Below, in pieces: positions 43,440 through 55,460 of a DNA stretch of 64,000 bases. Position numbers and translations under genes: made by a program. The stretch's first letter is position 1. Each line of letters opens with the position of its first letter. The notes below the pieces were generated by a model. The model made no database searches, had not been told where the DNA came from, and was given only the letters and a program-made list of their open reading frames with translations. This stretch comes from Ariolimax columbianus (taxonomy: Eukaryota > Mollusca > Gastropoda > Stylommatophora > Arionidae), in assembly GCA_036924085.1 (NCBI GenBank), contig JAVGWX010000012.1:6410478-6474477 (forward strand), written 5' to 3'.

Positions 43440-44410
43440 GAGTTATCTCAACTCAGCACGATAACGAGCTACCAACAACAACAGCACCGACAACAACAGC
43501 ACCCACAACAACAGCATCAGCAACAACATCATAAAATAACAGTAGCACCGACAACAACAACATCAACAACAGCATCAGCAACAACAAGAGCATTAGCAGC
43601 AACAGCATCAACAACAACATAACTAACAACAACAGCACCGACAACAACAGCATGAACAATTACAGCACCAACAACAACAGCATTAATAATAACATCACCG
43701 ACAACAACAGCATCAACAACAACATCATCAGCAACAACAGGATCAACAACAAAACCGACAACAACAGCAGTAACAAAAAACCAACACCAACAGCATCAAC
43801 AACAACAGCATGAACAACAACAACAACAGCGCCGACAATAACAGCTCCGACAACAACATCATCAACAACACCAGCATCGACAACAACAGCATCAACAACA
43901 GCAGCATCATCAACAACATCATCAGCACCAACAGCAGCATCATCAACAACATCATCAGTAATAACATCAACACCAACAACATCATCAACAACAAGAACAA
44001 CATCAGCATCAACAAGAACAGCATCAAGAACAAGATCGGCAACAATTTGTACTCAACTCAGTCCGAAAAGGAGCTACCAACAACAACAGCATCAACAACA
44101 AAAACACCATCAACATAAACAGCAACAACAACTTATGCACCACTATGTACTCTGCTCAGTCCGATAAGGAGCTATCAACAAACACAGCACCGATAACAAC
44201 ATAACCAACAACAAGAACACCATCATCATCAACAACCTCATCAAGAACAACAGCATCAACAACAACAGCATCAACACCATCATCATCAACAACCTCATCA
44301 AGAACAACAGCATCAACAAGAGCATATAAAACAACAACAGTATCAACAACCCCATCATCAACAACAACATCAACAACAACAACAGCATCAACAACAACAG
44401 TACGAACAAA
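43440..44410. repeat. CAN trinucleotide array (AAC/AGC/ATC)
   Basis: About 950 bp of AACAACAGCATC-type triplets. CTCAACTCAG..CGA.AA.GAGCTACCAAC punctuates it three times (43448, 44053, 44148), showing a higher-order unit. Asn/Ser/Thr- and Leu/Met-rich ORFs are compositional. Confidence 0.93.
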
Positions 44411-45676
44411 TATATAATATCAACATTATATACTCAACTAAAAAACATGATCTGGAAAAATGCATTTTCTATTCACCCTTTTTCATCGTGAGGGGAGTGT
44501 ACACAGTTAAGTGAACACATTTGTTTGAGTCATTTTTCAATGCGAAGATAATTGAATATGCTGTTCAACAAGATAAACAACTTGAACTTATCTGGCGCTG
44601 TTAGCGGCTCGTGGCTGTTAATGTGCCAAGAAGCAATTATTTACGTTCCAGGCATGTTGCAGTACATCGACATATCAAAATATTTATCTAGGACTGGTCA
44701 AATAATTTCGGAGCCAAACTACGAAAAATAAATATAATTGAAAATGTTAACCAAGAGAAATAGAAATGCAAGGAGCATGAACATATATATCTAGATGAAT
44801 CATATCATATCATGTTCTTCAGGTTTGCATGCACTTGTTTGCTTTTTCCTCTTCCTTTTTTTTGTTATCGACCATAACTGTTTACCAGGACATAGAAGAT
44901 TTGCCATTTTTATGAGATGGGAACTGCATTAACTTCAAGTGCGCATCTATAATAACCAAACAAATACACTGAAACACATGAAGACCACGTTAGAAGATCT
45001 AAAGTTGATAACTGGAATACACATACAGGTGCAACTCGGTCTTACAACATCTAACGCTAAAAGGGAGCCAGTTCTCCACTTGGGCGGATGGATACATAAT
45101 TTAAGAAAAGTCCTTAAATACTACGAGCGTACCAAAATAACCAACGAGCCTCAAAACATGCCTCAAATTGCAAATTGGTTAAAGGGTAAACAATTTGTTT
45201 CTCATAAATGGCTCAAGAGATAAAACTGTACCTTGATTTAATGGGAGAATCTGTTTATCTCACATGGCTTAATAAATGAAACGTTGCACACGACATATGG
45301 GTGGATAAATGAAATTGTTTAAATCCTACAACATTGAATTACAACAACAAAAGTAGCAGACATGGCTTCAGAGACTATACTTCACCCATAACGCGCTCAG
45401 TAGCACGCGTTGATGGACAACGTATAACTATCACTACGGTTTTACTATCAGTGTTGTCCACCACGAAGATTTATAGGGTTCAGGAATGAAGACTGCTGGT
45501 CCCTGCAGACGCCATGTACTGTTCATATTAGGATTATTTTTACTATAGATATTCCAAATGAGGATTTGATTTGTTTCTCCGTGATCAAATCCTGACAGAC
45601 AAGCCGCTCGGTCAGCCAATCAGATACGGTAAGAAAAGTGCAACAGGCTGTGGGTGGCCACAAGACGGCGAAAACA
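44411..45676. other. Unassigned 1.3-kb stretch
   Basis: A 94-codon ORF at 44939-45223 has normal composition but no domain I recognise. Nothing else seen. Confidence 0.4.
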
Positions 45677-47310
45677 GATTTGACTGCAGAGACTACAACA
45701 ATGACATCACAGATTTGACTGCAGAGACTACAACAATGACATCACAGATTTGACTGCAGAGACTACAACAATGACATCACGGATTTGACTGCAGAGACTA
45801 CAACAATGACATCACAGATTTGACTGCAGAGACTACAACAATGACATCACGGATTTGACTGCAGAGACTACAACAATGACATCACAGATTTGACTGCAGA
45901 GACTACAACAATGACATCACGGATTTGACTGCAGAGACTACAACAATGACATCACAGATTTGACTGCAGAGACTACAACAATGACATCACAGATTTGACT
46001 GCAGAGACTACAACAATGACATCACATATTTGACTGCAGAGACTACAACAATGACATCACAGATTTGACTGCAGAGACTACAACACTGACATCACATATT
46101 TGACTGCAGAGACTACAACAATGACATCACAGATTTGACTGCAGAGACTACAACAATGACATCACAGATTTGACTGCAGAGACTACAACAATGACATCAC
46201 AGATTTGACTGCAGAGACTACAACAATGACATCACAGATTTGACTGCAGAGACTACAACAATGACATCACAGATTTGACTGCAGAGACTACAACAATGAC
46301 ATCACAGATTTGACTGCAGAGACTACAACAATGACATCACAGATTTGACTGCAGAGACTACAACAATGACATCACAGATTTGACTGCAGAGACTACAACA
46401 ATGACATCACATATTTGACTGCAGAGACTACAACAATGACATCACGGATTTGACTGCAGAGACTACAACAATGACATCACAGATTTGACTGCAGAGACTA
46501 CAACAATGACATCACGGATTTGACTGCAGAGACTACAACAATGACATCACAGATTTGACTGCAGAGACTACAACAATGACATCACGGATTTGACTGCAGA
46601 GACTACAACAATGACATCACAGATTTGACTGCAGAGACTACAACAATGACATCACAGATTTGACTGCAGAGACTACAACAATGACATCACAGATTTGACT
46701 GCAGAGACTACAACAATGACATCACATATTTGACTGCAGAGACTACAACAATGACATCACAGATTTGACTGCAGAGACTACAACAATGACATCACATATT
46801 TGACTGCAGAGACTACAACAATGACATCACAGATTTGACTGCAGAGACTACAACAATGACATCACAGATTTGACTGCAGAGACTACAACAATGACATCAC
46901 AGATTTGACTGCAGAGACTACAACAATGACATCACAGATTTGACTGCAGAGACTACAACAATGACATCACAGATTTGACTGCAGAGACTACAACAATGAC
47001 ATCACAGATTTGACTGCAGAGACTACAACAATGACATCACAGATTTGACTGCAGAGACTACAACAATGACATCACATATTTGACTGCAGAGACTACAACA
47101 ATGACATCACAGATTTGACTGCAGAGACTACAACAATGACATCACAGATTTGACTGCAGAGACTACAAAAATGACACCACAGATTTGACTGCAGAGACTA
47201 CAACAATGACATCACATATTTGACTGCAGAGACTACAACAATGACACCACAGATTTGACTGCAGAGACTACAACCATGACATCACATATTTGACTGAGAG
47301 ACTACAATAA
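45677..47310. repeat. 35-bp minisatellite (e), ~46 near-identical copies
   Basis: GATTTGACTGCAGAGACTAC followed by AACAATGACATCACA. Differences are almost confined to CACAGATT, CACGGATT and CACATATT. Copies after ~47290 decay quickly. High homogeneity implies recent expansion. Confidence 0.97.
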
Positions 47311-47480
47311 TGCCATCACATATAAGACTGAGGGACTACAATAATGCCATCATAGATTTGACTGAAAGACTACAATAATGACATCACAGATTTGTGATGA
47401 AAAGTCTCAATGGCATCTCGTCACTATTCGTCACATGACAACATTTAACGTTTCACAATATCGAAATGAGAACCACTTAC

Positions 47481-47705
47481 CTGCCAACTCCCTTCAATGC
47501 TGGAGGTGGTGCTGAAAAGTCCTCTTTTCTTTAGCGGTTTTGGCGCAACCAATGCCGTCTGCGATATGGCACTCAAGCTCCAAGTTCTAGGGAAGTCCTC
47601 AATGTCTCTGTCTGACATCTCAATGGACGACTGCGTGAAAGTCACGCAACTTCCGCTTGCTTGCCCGTTCATGTAAACGTTGAACATAGACGCTGACTTC
47701 TTCAT
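47481..47705 (-). CDS. Putative coding exon with consensus splice donor
   Basis: A minus-strand frame opens at 47705 (an ATG lies there, though the exon could start elsewhere). It runs 75 codons to TTGGCAG|GTAAGTGG, a near-perfect donor (GT at 47480-47479), ending in phase 0. The translation (for example MFNVYMNGQASGSCVTF, SIEMSDRDIEDFPRTW) is Ser/Thr-rich and not low-complexity. I do not recognise the protein. The acceptor is weak and could be CATGAAG near 47700. If real, the 35-bp array lies in its downstream intron. Confidence 0.35.
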
Positions 47706-47714
47706 GAAAATGTA

Positions 47715-47870
47715 TCAGACTATTCAGGCAGTTGAGCTTACCACTCAACCACAGTATACAAGCAGGTGAGTATGCCACTGAACTCGGATATCCAGGCAGG
47801 TGAGCTTACCACTCAACCACAGTATACAAGCAGGCACTCAACTATGTTATCCAGGTAGTTTAGACTTAAC
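47715..47870. repeat. Short direct repeats
   Basis: TTGAGCTTACCACTCAACCA and GTGAGCTTACCACTCAACCA, each followed by CAGTATACAAGCAGG, mark about 2-3 imperfect units. Confidence 0.75.
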
Positions 47871-48575
47871 CGTCAGCCACTACTTCCAGGCTAATGCGTT
47901 TAACACTCAACCAGAATTGGACATGTCATAAACAGGTCTAGCAGCGTAGTCCTACTTTCAGCCACTCCCAAATCTGTCCATATTTCTGAGAAATTTAAAA
48001 CACTCACTCGCTACACGTGCTCTGGAACATGAAACAGTAGCTGGAACATTAGTCAGAGCCATTTGAAAAAGCTAAAGTCAGTTAATGTGTCAAGAGTTCA
48101 CGAGATTGTTCTCATTGCTCGTTGAGATTTTGCACCTCTTTATTGGAGCACGGCCTTTTAAAACCAGCATAATTTTAAATAATTGTAAAATTAGAGAATG
48201 AGACTCCTAGTTTCAGAGCAGTAACAGCAGTAACAAATATATGTGTGATTTTGTAGGAATTGATCATTTCAAAAGGTGGCCCTAAATGTTACGTGACGCG
48301 AAAACACAAGTACACATTAACAATACTAATAATCCAGCAGACAGTAAAAACAAGAAAATTCAGTTATAATAATAACAAAAATAGATTGTTCTAGTCTGTG
48401 CGTTCTAAATAAATACAAGTATGTGATATTGTTTATAGATCTCTCTATCTACCTCTCTCACTCTCTTTTTTTGATAACACACAATATATACACTCACACA
48501 CAACAACATACCCCCACCGCCCTCCACCCTACCCTCATTTCCTCTCTGACGTTCACTAAGTAATAATTATCAGGA
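47871..48575. other. No gene seen
   Basis: AT-rich sequence with a CT-rich/ACAC patch at ~48440-48500. Nothing recognised. Confidence 0.4.
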
Positions 48576-48579
48576 GAAT

Positions 48580-50475
48580 ATTCGCATTTTAATTCATGAA
48601 CAAGGTCCAAAGCAATTTTCTACTAAACTGCATGTCAGATCCAAATGATTTTTGTCATGACGCTAAAACATTTATATTGTTTAGTCCATAGATGCTAATA
48701 CATTTGCACATCGCAAATTGATCGTTTAGGACCATTGCAAAGAAATGACATTAAATTTAAGATATTACAGTCCGCCGCTTAATTTCTCGTCGTATTTTGT
48801 TCATATGCGTATCTCCTGAATGTCTTGATAGAGCAATTGATTGGTCGCATTTTCCTTTATGTACAATCCTAAAAATGGCACCAATAAGCATCAGTTAGTG
48901 CAGCCCTTCGGTCACCCTTCGGTCACCCTTAGACCTGCCACCCCTCCCCCAAGGTTGTATCAAATGCGCAGCTAATTTTATGTTTTACGCATTTTAATAT
49001 TGACATGTGTTTGTTGCCATTGTATGTACACGTAATTGTATTGATAAAACAACGCTAATTCATCCGTCTGCTAATCCGTATGTCTACAAAAGATGATATT
49101 AGTCATCCAAATCTGTCAATACAGAGAGATTGAAAATTGCCGTTAGGTGGACAAATTGTTTTCCATATTGTTGCCATTACTGTACTTCTTCCCGGAAAAC
49201 ATGTTCAACACACTTTTTCCAGAACTGAATGTCTATTTTCGAAAGGTACTCACGTGTCAGCACTTCAACATCACACATTTTAAATGTCTTGTTCTGTTGG
49301 GCAACTTCTCCTTTGACTCAAGTCCACACAAGCTCTGTAGGGTTTAGATGCGCGTGATAGACAGGAGGTCACAGATAAGTGTGGCCGTACTCTTCAATGA
49401 TTTTTGTAAATATCATACACCTTTTCTTATTTGTCTTCCTCACAAGCTACAACTCCGGCTTCAAATACGTGTCTTTGAAATTCACTTTTTTCTTAGCTAG
49501 CCATGTCGTAATTTGAGCCTTTGTATTTGATGCAGTTGGTACTTTGTCTTCCTCTGATACTGCATTGTGATAGGATGAATTATCAATTACTAGACACGGC
49601 GGTCTATCCAATGCCTGAAAATGTGTCCATTTATTTAAGTGTGGAAGTCTCTACCATCTTTACTTTTTTATTGGAAAATAAGTTTAGCCTCATGGACAAG
49701 TCCGTTGTCACTGCTTCCGTCCCACGTTAGTATAATACACTGCCTTATGCTACTTGGAATTTGTCGTTTCTGTTAACCGTCAACTGATTGTCATTCTTTA
49801 AAATAGCTGTATTGAACATTGACTCAGGATTAATCCAAGTATACAATATCATAGCCTTGTCTATGCTGCCGTTCACGTAGCTGTCTCATGTATTTGCTTC
49901 GGGCATCACTCAAATGTGAATTTTCACATATATATTCCTGCCTCCTAAAGTTTTTCTGAATGTAAACCCGACGGCTCTTACAATTTTTCAAAGAGTACTT
50001 TTGGAAACTTCAATACTGCAGTCAGATAGCAATGTTAATTTTAGTTTCAAGAAAGTAACAAGATGATTTTTATATTTTTGTATATTACATCAACAACACC
50101 ACAATATGATAAATGGCAGTTTCGCACGAATGACGTTTGTTGTTTTCCGCATTTGAAAAGGTGTCTAATTTGTGCATAGGAGAATCAGGAATTTGTATTT
50201 ACTCTGCCTATTTGAAGGTCAAACATATATTTTTAAAACAGCACGTCTGTGTACCTTAAACATGTTTAAAAATTATGTCCAATTCCCTGAGGTTGCTTTT
50301 AATAAAGCCTAATTAATACATTTTTTTCAAAATACATAACATTTGCTAGAGAAACAAATATTTCCACAATCTCATGGATATTCTAAAGCTGCATGTGAAA
50401 AATCATTTGGATCTGACTTGCAGTTTAGTAGAAAATTGCTTCGGACCTTGTTTATGAATTGGAAGACGGACTATA
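48580..50475 (-). mobile_element. DDE transposon with 63-bp inverted repeats
   Basis: 48591-48653 and 50398-50460 are inverted copies over 63 bp with 3 mismatches (AATTCATGAACAAGGTCC at one end, GGACCTTGTTTATGAATT at the other). They frame a decayed transposase. Weaker similarity continues ~15 bp outward toward TA dinucleotides near 48579 and 50475, so the element is about 1.9 kb. The class is probably Tc1/mariner-IS630-like. Confidence 0.8.
49140..50060 (-). pseudogene. DDE transposase (Tc1/mariner-IS630-like), inactivated
   Basis: Read on the minus strand through several frames. SKYMRQLRERQHRQGYDIVY and YLD (first Asp region, ~49850) are followed by GSSDNGLVHEAKLIF. Then come CLVIDNSSYHNAVSEEDK (second Asp), ITTWLAKKKVNFKDTYLKPE, EYGHTYL and VYHAHLNPTELV (Glu region), and EVAQQNKTFKMCDVEVLTRE (~49250). 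The pattern is that of DDE transposases with a LNPIEL.W.Q.K signature. Several in-frame stops (for example after YLKPEL) and frameshifts inactivate it. The N-terminal DNA-binding part upstream of 50060 was not resolved. Confidence 0.78.
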
Positions 50476-50715
50476 GAATTGAATTCTTCGTTAATTGCCT
50501 TCTTTATCAACCAAAATTCGTTTCATATATTCGACATCATGAAACCTCCACATTGACAAATATTAGACCTCTGTGTTCGAGAACATTCCTTCTATTTTGT
50601 CACAAAAAATCAATATTTACCTACGCCAATACTAAATCTTGTGTGTACTCGCTTTATATATTTGCTGATGAAGTCCTTCTATTTTTACCCCCAAATAAAT
50701 CTCTATATTAACCAG
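50476..50715. other. No gene recognised
   Basis: The ORF ending at 50711 begins inside the transposon and overlaps its right inverted repeat. It has no recognisable domain. Confidence 0.4.
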
Positions 50716-52000
50716 CACACAATTTATATATTCACCAACATTCAATCTTTATATTCTCCAACATTCAAATTCTATATTCACCAACACTAAATCTCTATAT
50801 TCCCCAACACTCTATGTATTCACCAACACTCAATCTCAATATTCCCCAACACTCTATGTATTCACCAACACTCAATCTCTATATTCCCCAACGTTCTATG
50901 CATTCACCAACCCTCAATCTCTATATTCCACAACTCTATATATTCCCCAACACTCTTTGTATTCACCAACACTCTATATATTCCCCAACACTCTATGTAT
51001 TCACCAACACTCAATCTATATATTCCCCAACACTCTATGTATTCACCAACACTCACTCTCTATATTCCCCAACACTCTATGTATTCACCAACACTCAATC
51101 TCTATATTCCCCAACGTTCTATGCATTCACCAACCCTCAATCTCTATATTCCCCAACACTCTATGTATTCCCCAACACTCAATCTCTATTTTCCCCAACA
51201 CTCTATGTATTCACCAACACTCAATCTCTATATTCCCCAACACTCTATGCATTCACCAACACTCAATCTCTATATTCCCTAACAATCTATGCATTCACCA
51301 ACACTCAATCTCTATATTCCCCAACGTGCTATGCATTCACCAACACTCAATCTCTATATTCCCCAACACTCTATGTATTCACAAACACTCAATCTCTATA
51401 TTCCACAATACTCTATGTATTCACCAACACTCAATCTCTATATTCCCCAACACTATATGTATTCACCAACACTCAATCTCTATATTCCCCAACACTCTAT
51501 GTATTCACCAACACTCAATCTCTATATTTCCCAACACTATATGTATTCACCAACACTCAATCTCTATATTCCCCAACACTCTATATATTCCCCAACACTC
51601 TATGTATTCACCAACAGTTTGTATTCACCAACACTCTATATATTCCCCAACACTCTATGTATTCAAAAACACTCAATCTCTATATTCCCCAACACTCTAT
51701 GTATTCACCAACACTCAATCTCTATATTCCCCAACACGCTATGTATTCACCAAAACTCAATCTCTATATTCCCCAACACTCTATGTATTCACCAAAACTC
51801 AATCTCTATATTCCCCAACACTCTATGTATTCACAAACACTCAATCTCTATATTCCCCAACACTCTATGTATTCACCAAAACTCAATCTCTATATTCCCC
51901 AACACTCTATGTATTCACCAACACTCAATCTCTATATTCCCCAACACTCTATGTATTCACCAACACTCAATCATTATACAAAAACCACTCTTACGCTATG
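50716..52000. repeat. 42-bp minisatellite
   Basis: About 30 copies of CACTCTATGTATTCACCAA plus CACTCAATCTCTATATTCCC plus CAA, with 19- and 23-bp halves. As 42 is divisible by 3 and lacks stops, ORFs up to 428 codons result. They are not genes. Confidence 0.95.
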
Positions 52001-52079
52001 TAATCTCGTTCCCAATATTTGCAACGTCTCTTCGTCTAGTATCGCCATTTCTCTACCTCATTATTCGCCACATATATCT

Positions 52080-53050
52080 CTCTGTATGTACCACTTCTAA
52101 TCGTCTATATTCGCCACATATTGTTTTCCATCTTCAAAATGTATGGCTCTCTATATTCGCCATTTGTCTCCCACTATATTCGTCACTTGTCTCCACTATG
52201 TTTGCCACTTGTCTCCCACTATATTCGTCATTATCTTCCTCTATATTCGCTACTTGTCTCCCACTATATTCGCCACTTGTCTTTCTCCATATTCGCTACT
52301 TGTCTCCCACTATATTCGCCACTTAATCCCACTATATTCGCCACTTAATCCCACTATATTCGCCACTTAATCCCACTATATTCGCCACTTAATCCCACTA
52401 TATTCGCCACTTGTCTTTCTCCATATTCGCCACTTGTCTTTCTCCATATTTGCCACTTGTCTCTCACCATATTCGTCACTCGTCGTCCTCTATATTCGTC
52501 ACTTTTCTCCCACTATATTCGCCACTTAATCCCACTATATTCGCCACTTAATCCCACTATACTCGCCACTTAATCCCACTATATTCGCCACTTGTCTTTC
52601 TCCATATTCGCTACTTGTCTCCCACTATATTCGCCACTTAATCCCACTACATTCGCCACTTAATCCCACTATATTCGCCACTTGTCTTTCTCCATATTCG
52701 CCACTTGTCTTTCTCCATATTCGCCACTTGTCTCTCACTATAATCGTCACTCGTCGTCCTCTATATTCGTCACTTGTCTCCCACCATATTCGCCACTTAA
52801 TCCCACTATATTCGCCACTTAATCCCACTATATTCGCCACTTAATCGCACTATATTCGCCACTTGTCTTTCTCCATATTCGCTACTTGTCTCCCACTATA
52901 TTCGCCACTTAATCCCACTATATTCGCCGCTTAATCCCACTATCTTCGCCACTTGTCTTTCTCCATATTCGCTTCTTGTCTCCCACTATATTCGTCACTC
53001 GTCTTCTTCTATATTCGTCACTTGTCTCCCTCTAATATTCGTCACGTGCA
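52080..53050. repeat. 22-23-bp minisatellite
   Basis: About 40 copies of ACTATATTCGCCACTT followed by AATCCC, GTCTCCC or GTCTTTCTCC. Blocks such as three or four AATCCC units followed by GTCTTTCTCC units recur. Confidence 0.93.
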
Positions 53051-53716
53051 TCAACGTGAATGTATCTGACTTGTGTCCGTCTACATTCGCCTATAATGCC
53101 CTATTATTTTCCATATCTGGACTTGGCTTTTTGGAACGTCTTGTCTCTTTATGCGGACTTCTTGCGCTCTATATTAGCAACCACTTACTGTTTATGATAG
53201 ATTTGGCTACATTTGACATCTATTACCAATAAGCTAAAGTTCACTCCCGCTGATATAGACGGAATCATTCAACAAACTATCATTAGAACCAGGATGAGCA
53301 AAATGAGAAGGCCGAAGCAAAACACTTGACGGATCAAAGAAATTCATATGTTATTGACTTGAACACACACAAGACGAATCAGAATATTGAAGGTAAACAA
53401 TAAAAGCCTCTATTAAACTAAACGTGTCCATGATGATAACCATCAGGAGAAAAAAGAGAACGTGAAGAACTGACATGCAATATACGTAATTTATTGAGCT
53501 GGTGTCAACTTGCCCTGCTCTACAATTAGTAAATGCTAGATTTATATTAAATGTTGAAATACATTTTACAAGTTAATATCTTCTCTATCCTTCACACTGA
53601 TATCGGCTGCATTTTATAGGGCTGTCAAAATACTTGTTGATACTATTTCGGCATTTGATTAGCCTACATCTTGTCTGAGATGCTCTGATCAATTTGTTTA
53701 AACGTCTGTATGCTGT
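53051..53716. other. No gene recognised
   Basis: AT-rich unique-looking sequence. Confidence 0.4.
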
Positions 53717-54091
53717 TCAGGTCAGGTCATTCCATAACCGGTAAGATCGTTGGGGCACACATGAAGACATCGTCAAAACGCCACGCCACCCTTCTCTGTC
53801 AGATGCCGCTGCCTGTGACTCTTCTGGTCGGAGATTGGTCCATTTTTTTATGTTGTCCTCCCATCTCTTTTTGGGCCGGCCTCTTCGTCGTCTGCCATGC
53901 ACCTTTCGTTGGAGGATTGTATTTGCAAGACAATTTGATATCGATACGTGACAGTACCAAGCGAGTTTCCTTCTTTGGACAGTTGCTAAGAGGTCCTCAA
54001 ATGGCACTATTGCTGTTGTAATTCTATCTCGTATTTCCTCATTTGTAACTCGATCTTTGTACGTAGCGTTTATGCTGTTCATAATCCTCAA
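53717..54091 (-). pseudogene. LINE ORF2 C-terminal fragment
   Basis: A 124-codon minus-strand frame reading YKDRVTNEEIRDRI, FEDLLATVQRRKLAWYCHVS, RRRRGRPKKRWEDNIKKWT and QAAASDREGWR. It matches the C-terminal end of many non-LTR retrotransposon ORF2 proteins (RRRGRP.KRW..NI..W, followed by A..R..W). No reverse transcriptase core is attached, so it is a 5'-truncated copy of a LINE other than LINE-A. Confidence 0.78.
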
Positions 54092-54114
54092 ATTCGTCTT
54101 CTAATCAGTTTGTT

Positions 54115-54395
54115 TATATAGAGGCAGAATGTCAGAGTTACTAGACCGACCTCTTTGCATCAGAGTTGATAATATAGAGGCAGCATGTCAGAGTTACTAG
54201 ACATACCTCTTTGCATCAAAGTTGATAATATAGAGGCACAATGTCAAAGCTACTAGATAAACCTCCTTGCATCGAAGTTGATAATATAGAGGCAGAATGT
54301 CAGAGCTACTAGACCGACCTCTTTGCATCAAAGTTAATAATACAGAGGCAGAATGTCAGAGCTACTTGATCGACCTCTTTGCATCAAAGTTGATA
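54115..54395. repeat. 56-bp tandem repeat, 5 copies
   Basis: GATAATATAGAGGCAGAATG ... TCAGAGTTACTAGACCGACC ... TCTTTGCATCAAAGTT at 56-bp spacing. Confidence 0.92.
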
Positions 54396-54616
54396 ATTAC
54401 TCAATTGTCACACAACGACAGAATCACACATGACGTAATCAAAGTAGACGGGGACCAACTAAAAAAACAAACTGTCATACGACATGTTTCCCATTGCTGG
54501 GGTAGTCGATGGGTTTTGAAGGCTGAAGACTACAGAACACTTCACCACTGCTGTCGCCACGTCGGGTACTGGCTATGTTTGTTTATTTCACCCCCAACAG
54601 AAAAACAACATATGCC

Positions 54617-54690
54617 ATACCGGAGATTCGAACCGCTTCCCTCCTTGTCGATAGGCAGACCTCCAAACCATTCGGACACGCGATCCTCGG
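54617..54690 (-). ncRNA. tRNA-like SINE head (A and B boxes)
   Basis: Minus strand: TGTCCGAATGG (54678-54668) as an A box like those of tRNA-Ser/Leu, and GGTTCGAATCTCC (54634-54622) as a B box, at normal spacing. A T-rich AT-containing stretch follows (TTGTTTTTCTGTTGGGGG). Stems other than the T arm are weak, so a tRNA-derived SINE is likelier than a tRNA gene. Confidence 0.5.
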
Positions 54691-54828
54691 GGATACACTA
54701 ATTCGACATTTAACTACGGTGTTCAAGATACGTCTGAACGATGCCACATTCTCGACCAAGAGAAAACATCAACAAGCTATTCGAATCCATAACAACAATG
54801 ACAAGGAAAACCTGACACATGACCGCCC

Positions 54829-55436
54829 GATCTGTCTGCTCTCCTCCTGACACATGACCGCCCGATCTGTTTGCTCTCCTCCTGACACATGACCGCCCGA
54901 TCTGTTTGCTCTCCTCCTGACACATGACCGTCCGATCTGTCTGCTCTCCTCCTGACACATGACCGTCCGATCTGTCTGCTCTCCTCCTGACACATGACCG
55001 ACCGATCTGTCTGCTCTCCTCCTGACACATGACCGACCGATCTGTCTGCTCTCCTCCTGACACATGACCGTCCGATCTGTCTGCTCTCCTCCTGACACAT
55101 GACCGTCCGATTTGTCTGCTCTCCTCCTGACACATGACCGTCCGATCTGTCTGCTCTCCTCCTGACACATGACCGACCGATCTGTCTGCTCTCCTCCTGA
55201 CACATAACCGACCGATCTGTCTGCTCTCCAGACACATGACCTTCCGATCTGTCTGCTCTCCTCCTGACACATGACCGTCCGAACTGTCTGCTCTCCTTCT
55301 GACACATGACGAACCGATCTGTCTGCTCTCCTCCTGACACATGACCGTCCGATCTGTCTGCTCTCCTCCTGACACATGACTAACCGATCTTTCTGCTCTC
55401 CTCCTGACACATGACCGACCGATCTTTCTGCTCTCC
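54829..55436. repeat. 35-bp minisatellite (f)
   Basis: About 17 copies of TGACACATGACCGTCCGATC plus TGTCTGCTCTCCTCC. Three minus frames are open because 35 is not divisible by 3 and the unit has no stop; the 187-226-residue ORFs are artefacts. Confidence 0.96.
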
Positions 55437-55460
55437 TACGTTTACACACTTTTCACCAGA

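Noticed and set aside
44939..45223. 94-codon ORF as a host gene
   Set aside because: No recognisable domain, no splice or promoter support, and a length expected by chance. Left as unassigned.
50814..52326. ORFs of 345-428 codons with YSPTL/IPQHS repeats
   Set aside because: A 42-bp unit divisible by 3 keeps the frames open. There is no non-repeat domain.
54710..55449. Minus-strand ORFs of 187-226 codons (GEQTDR repeats)
   Set aside because: By-product of a stop-free 35-bp array.
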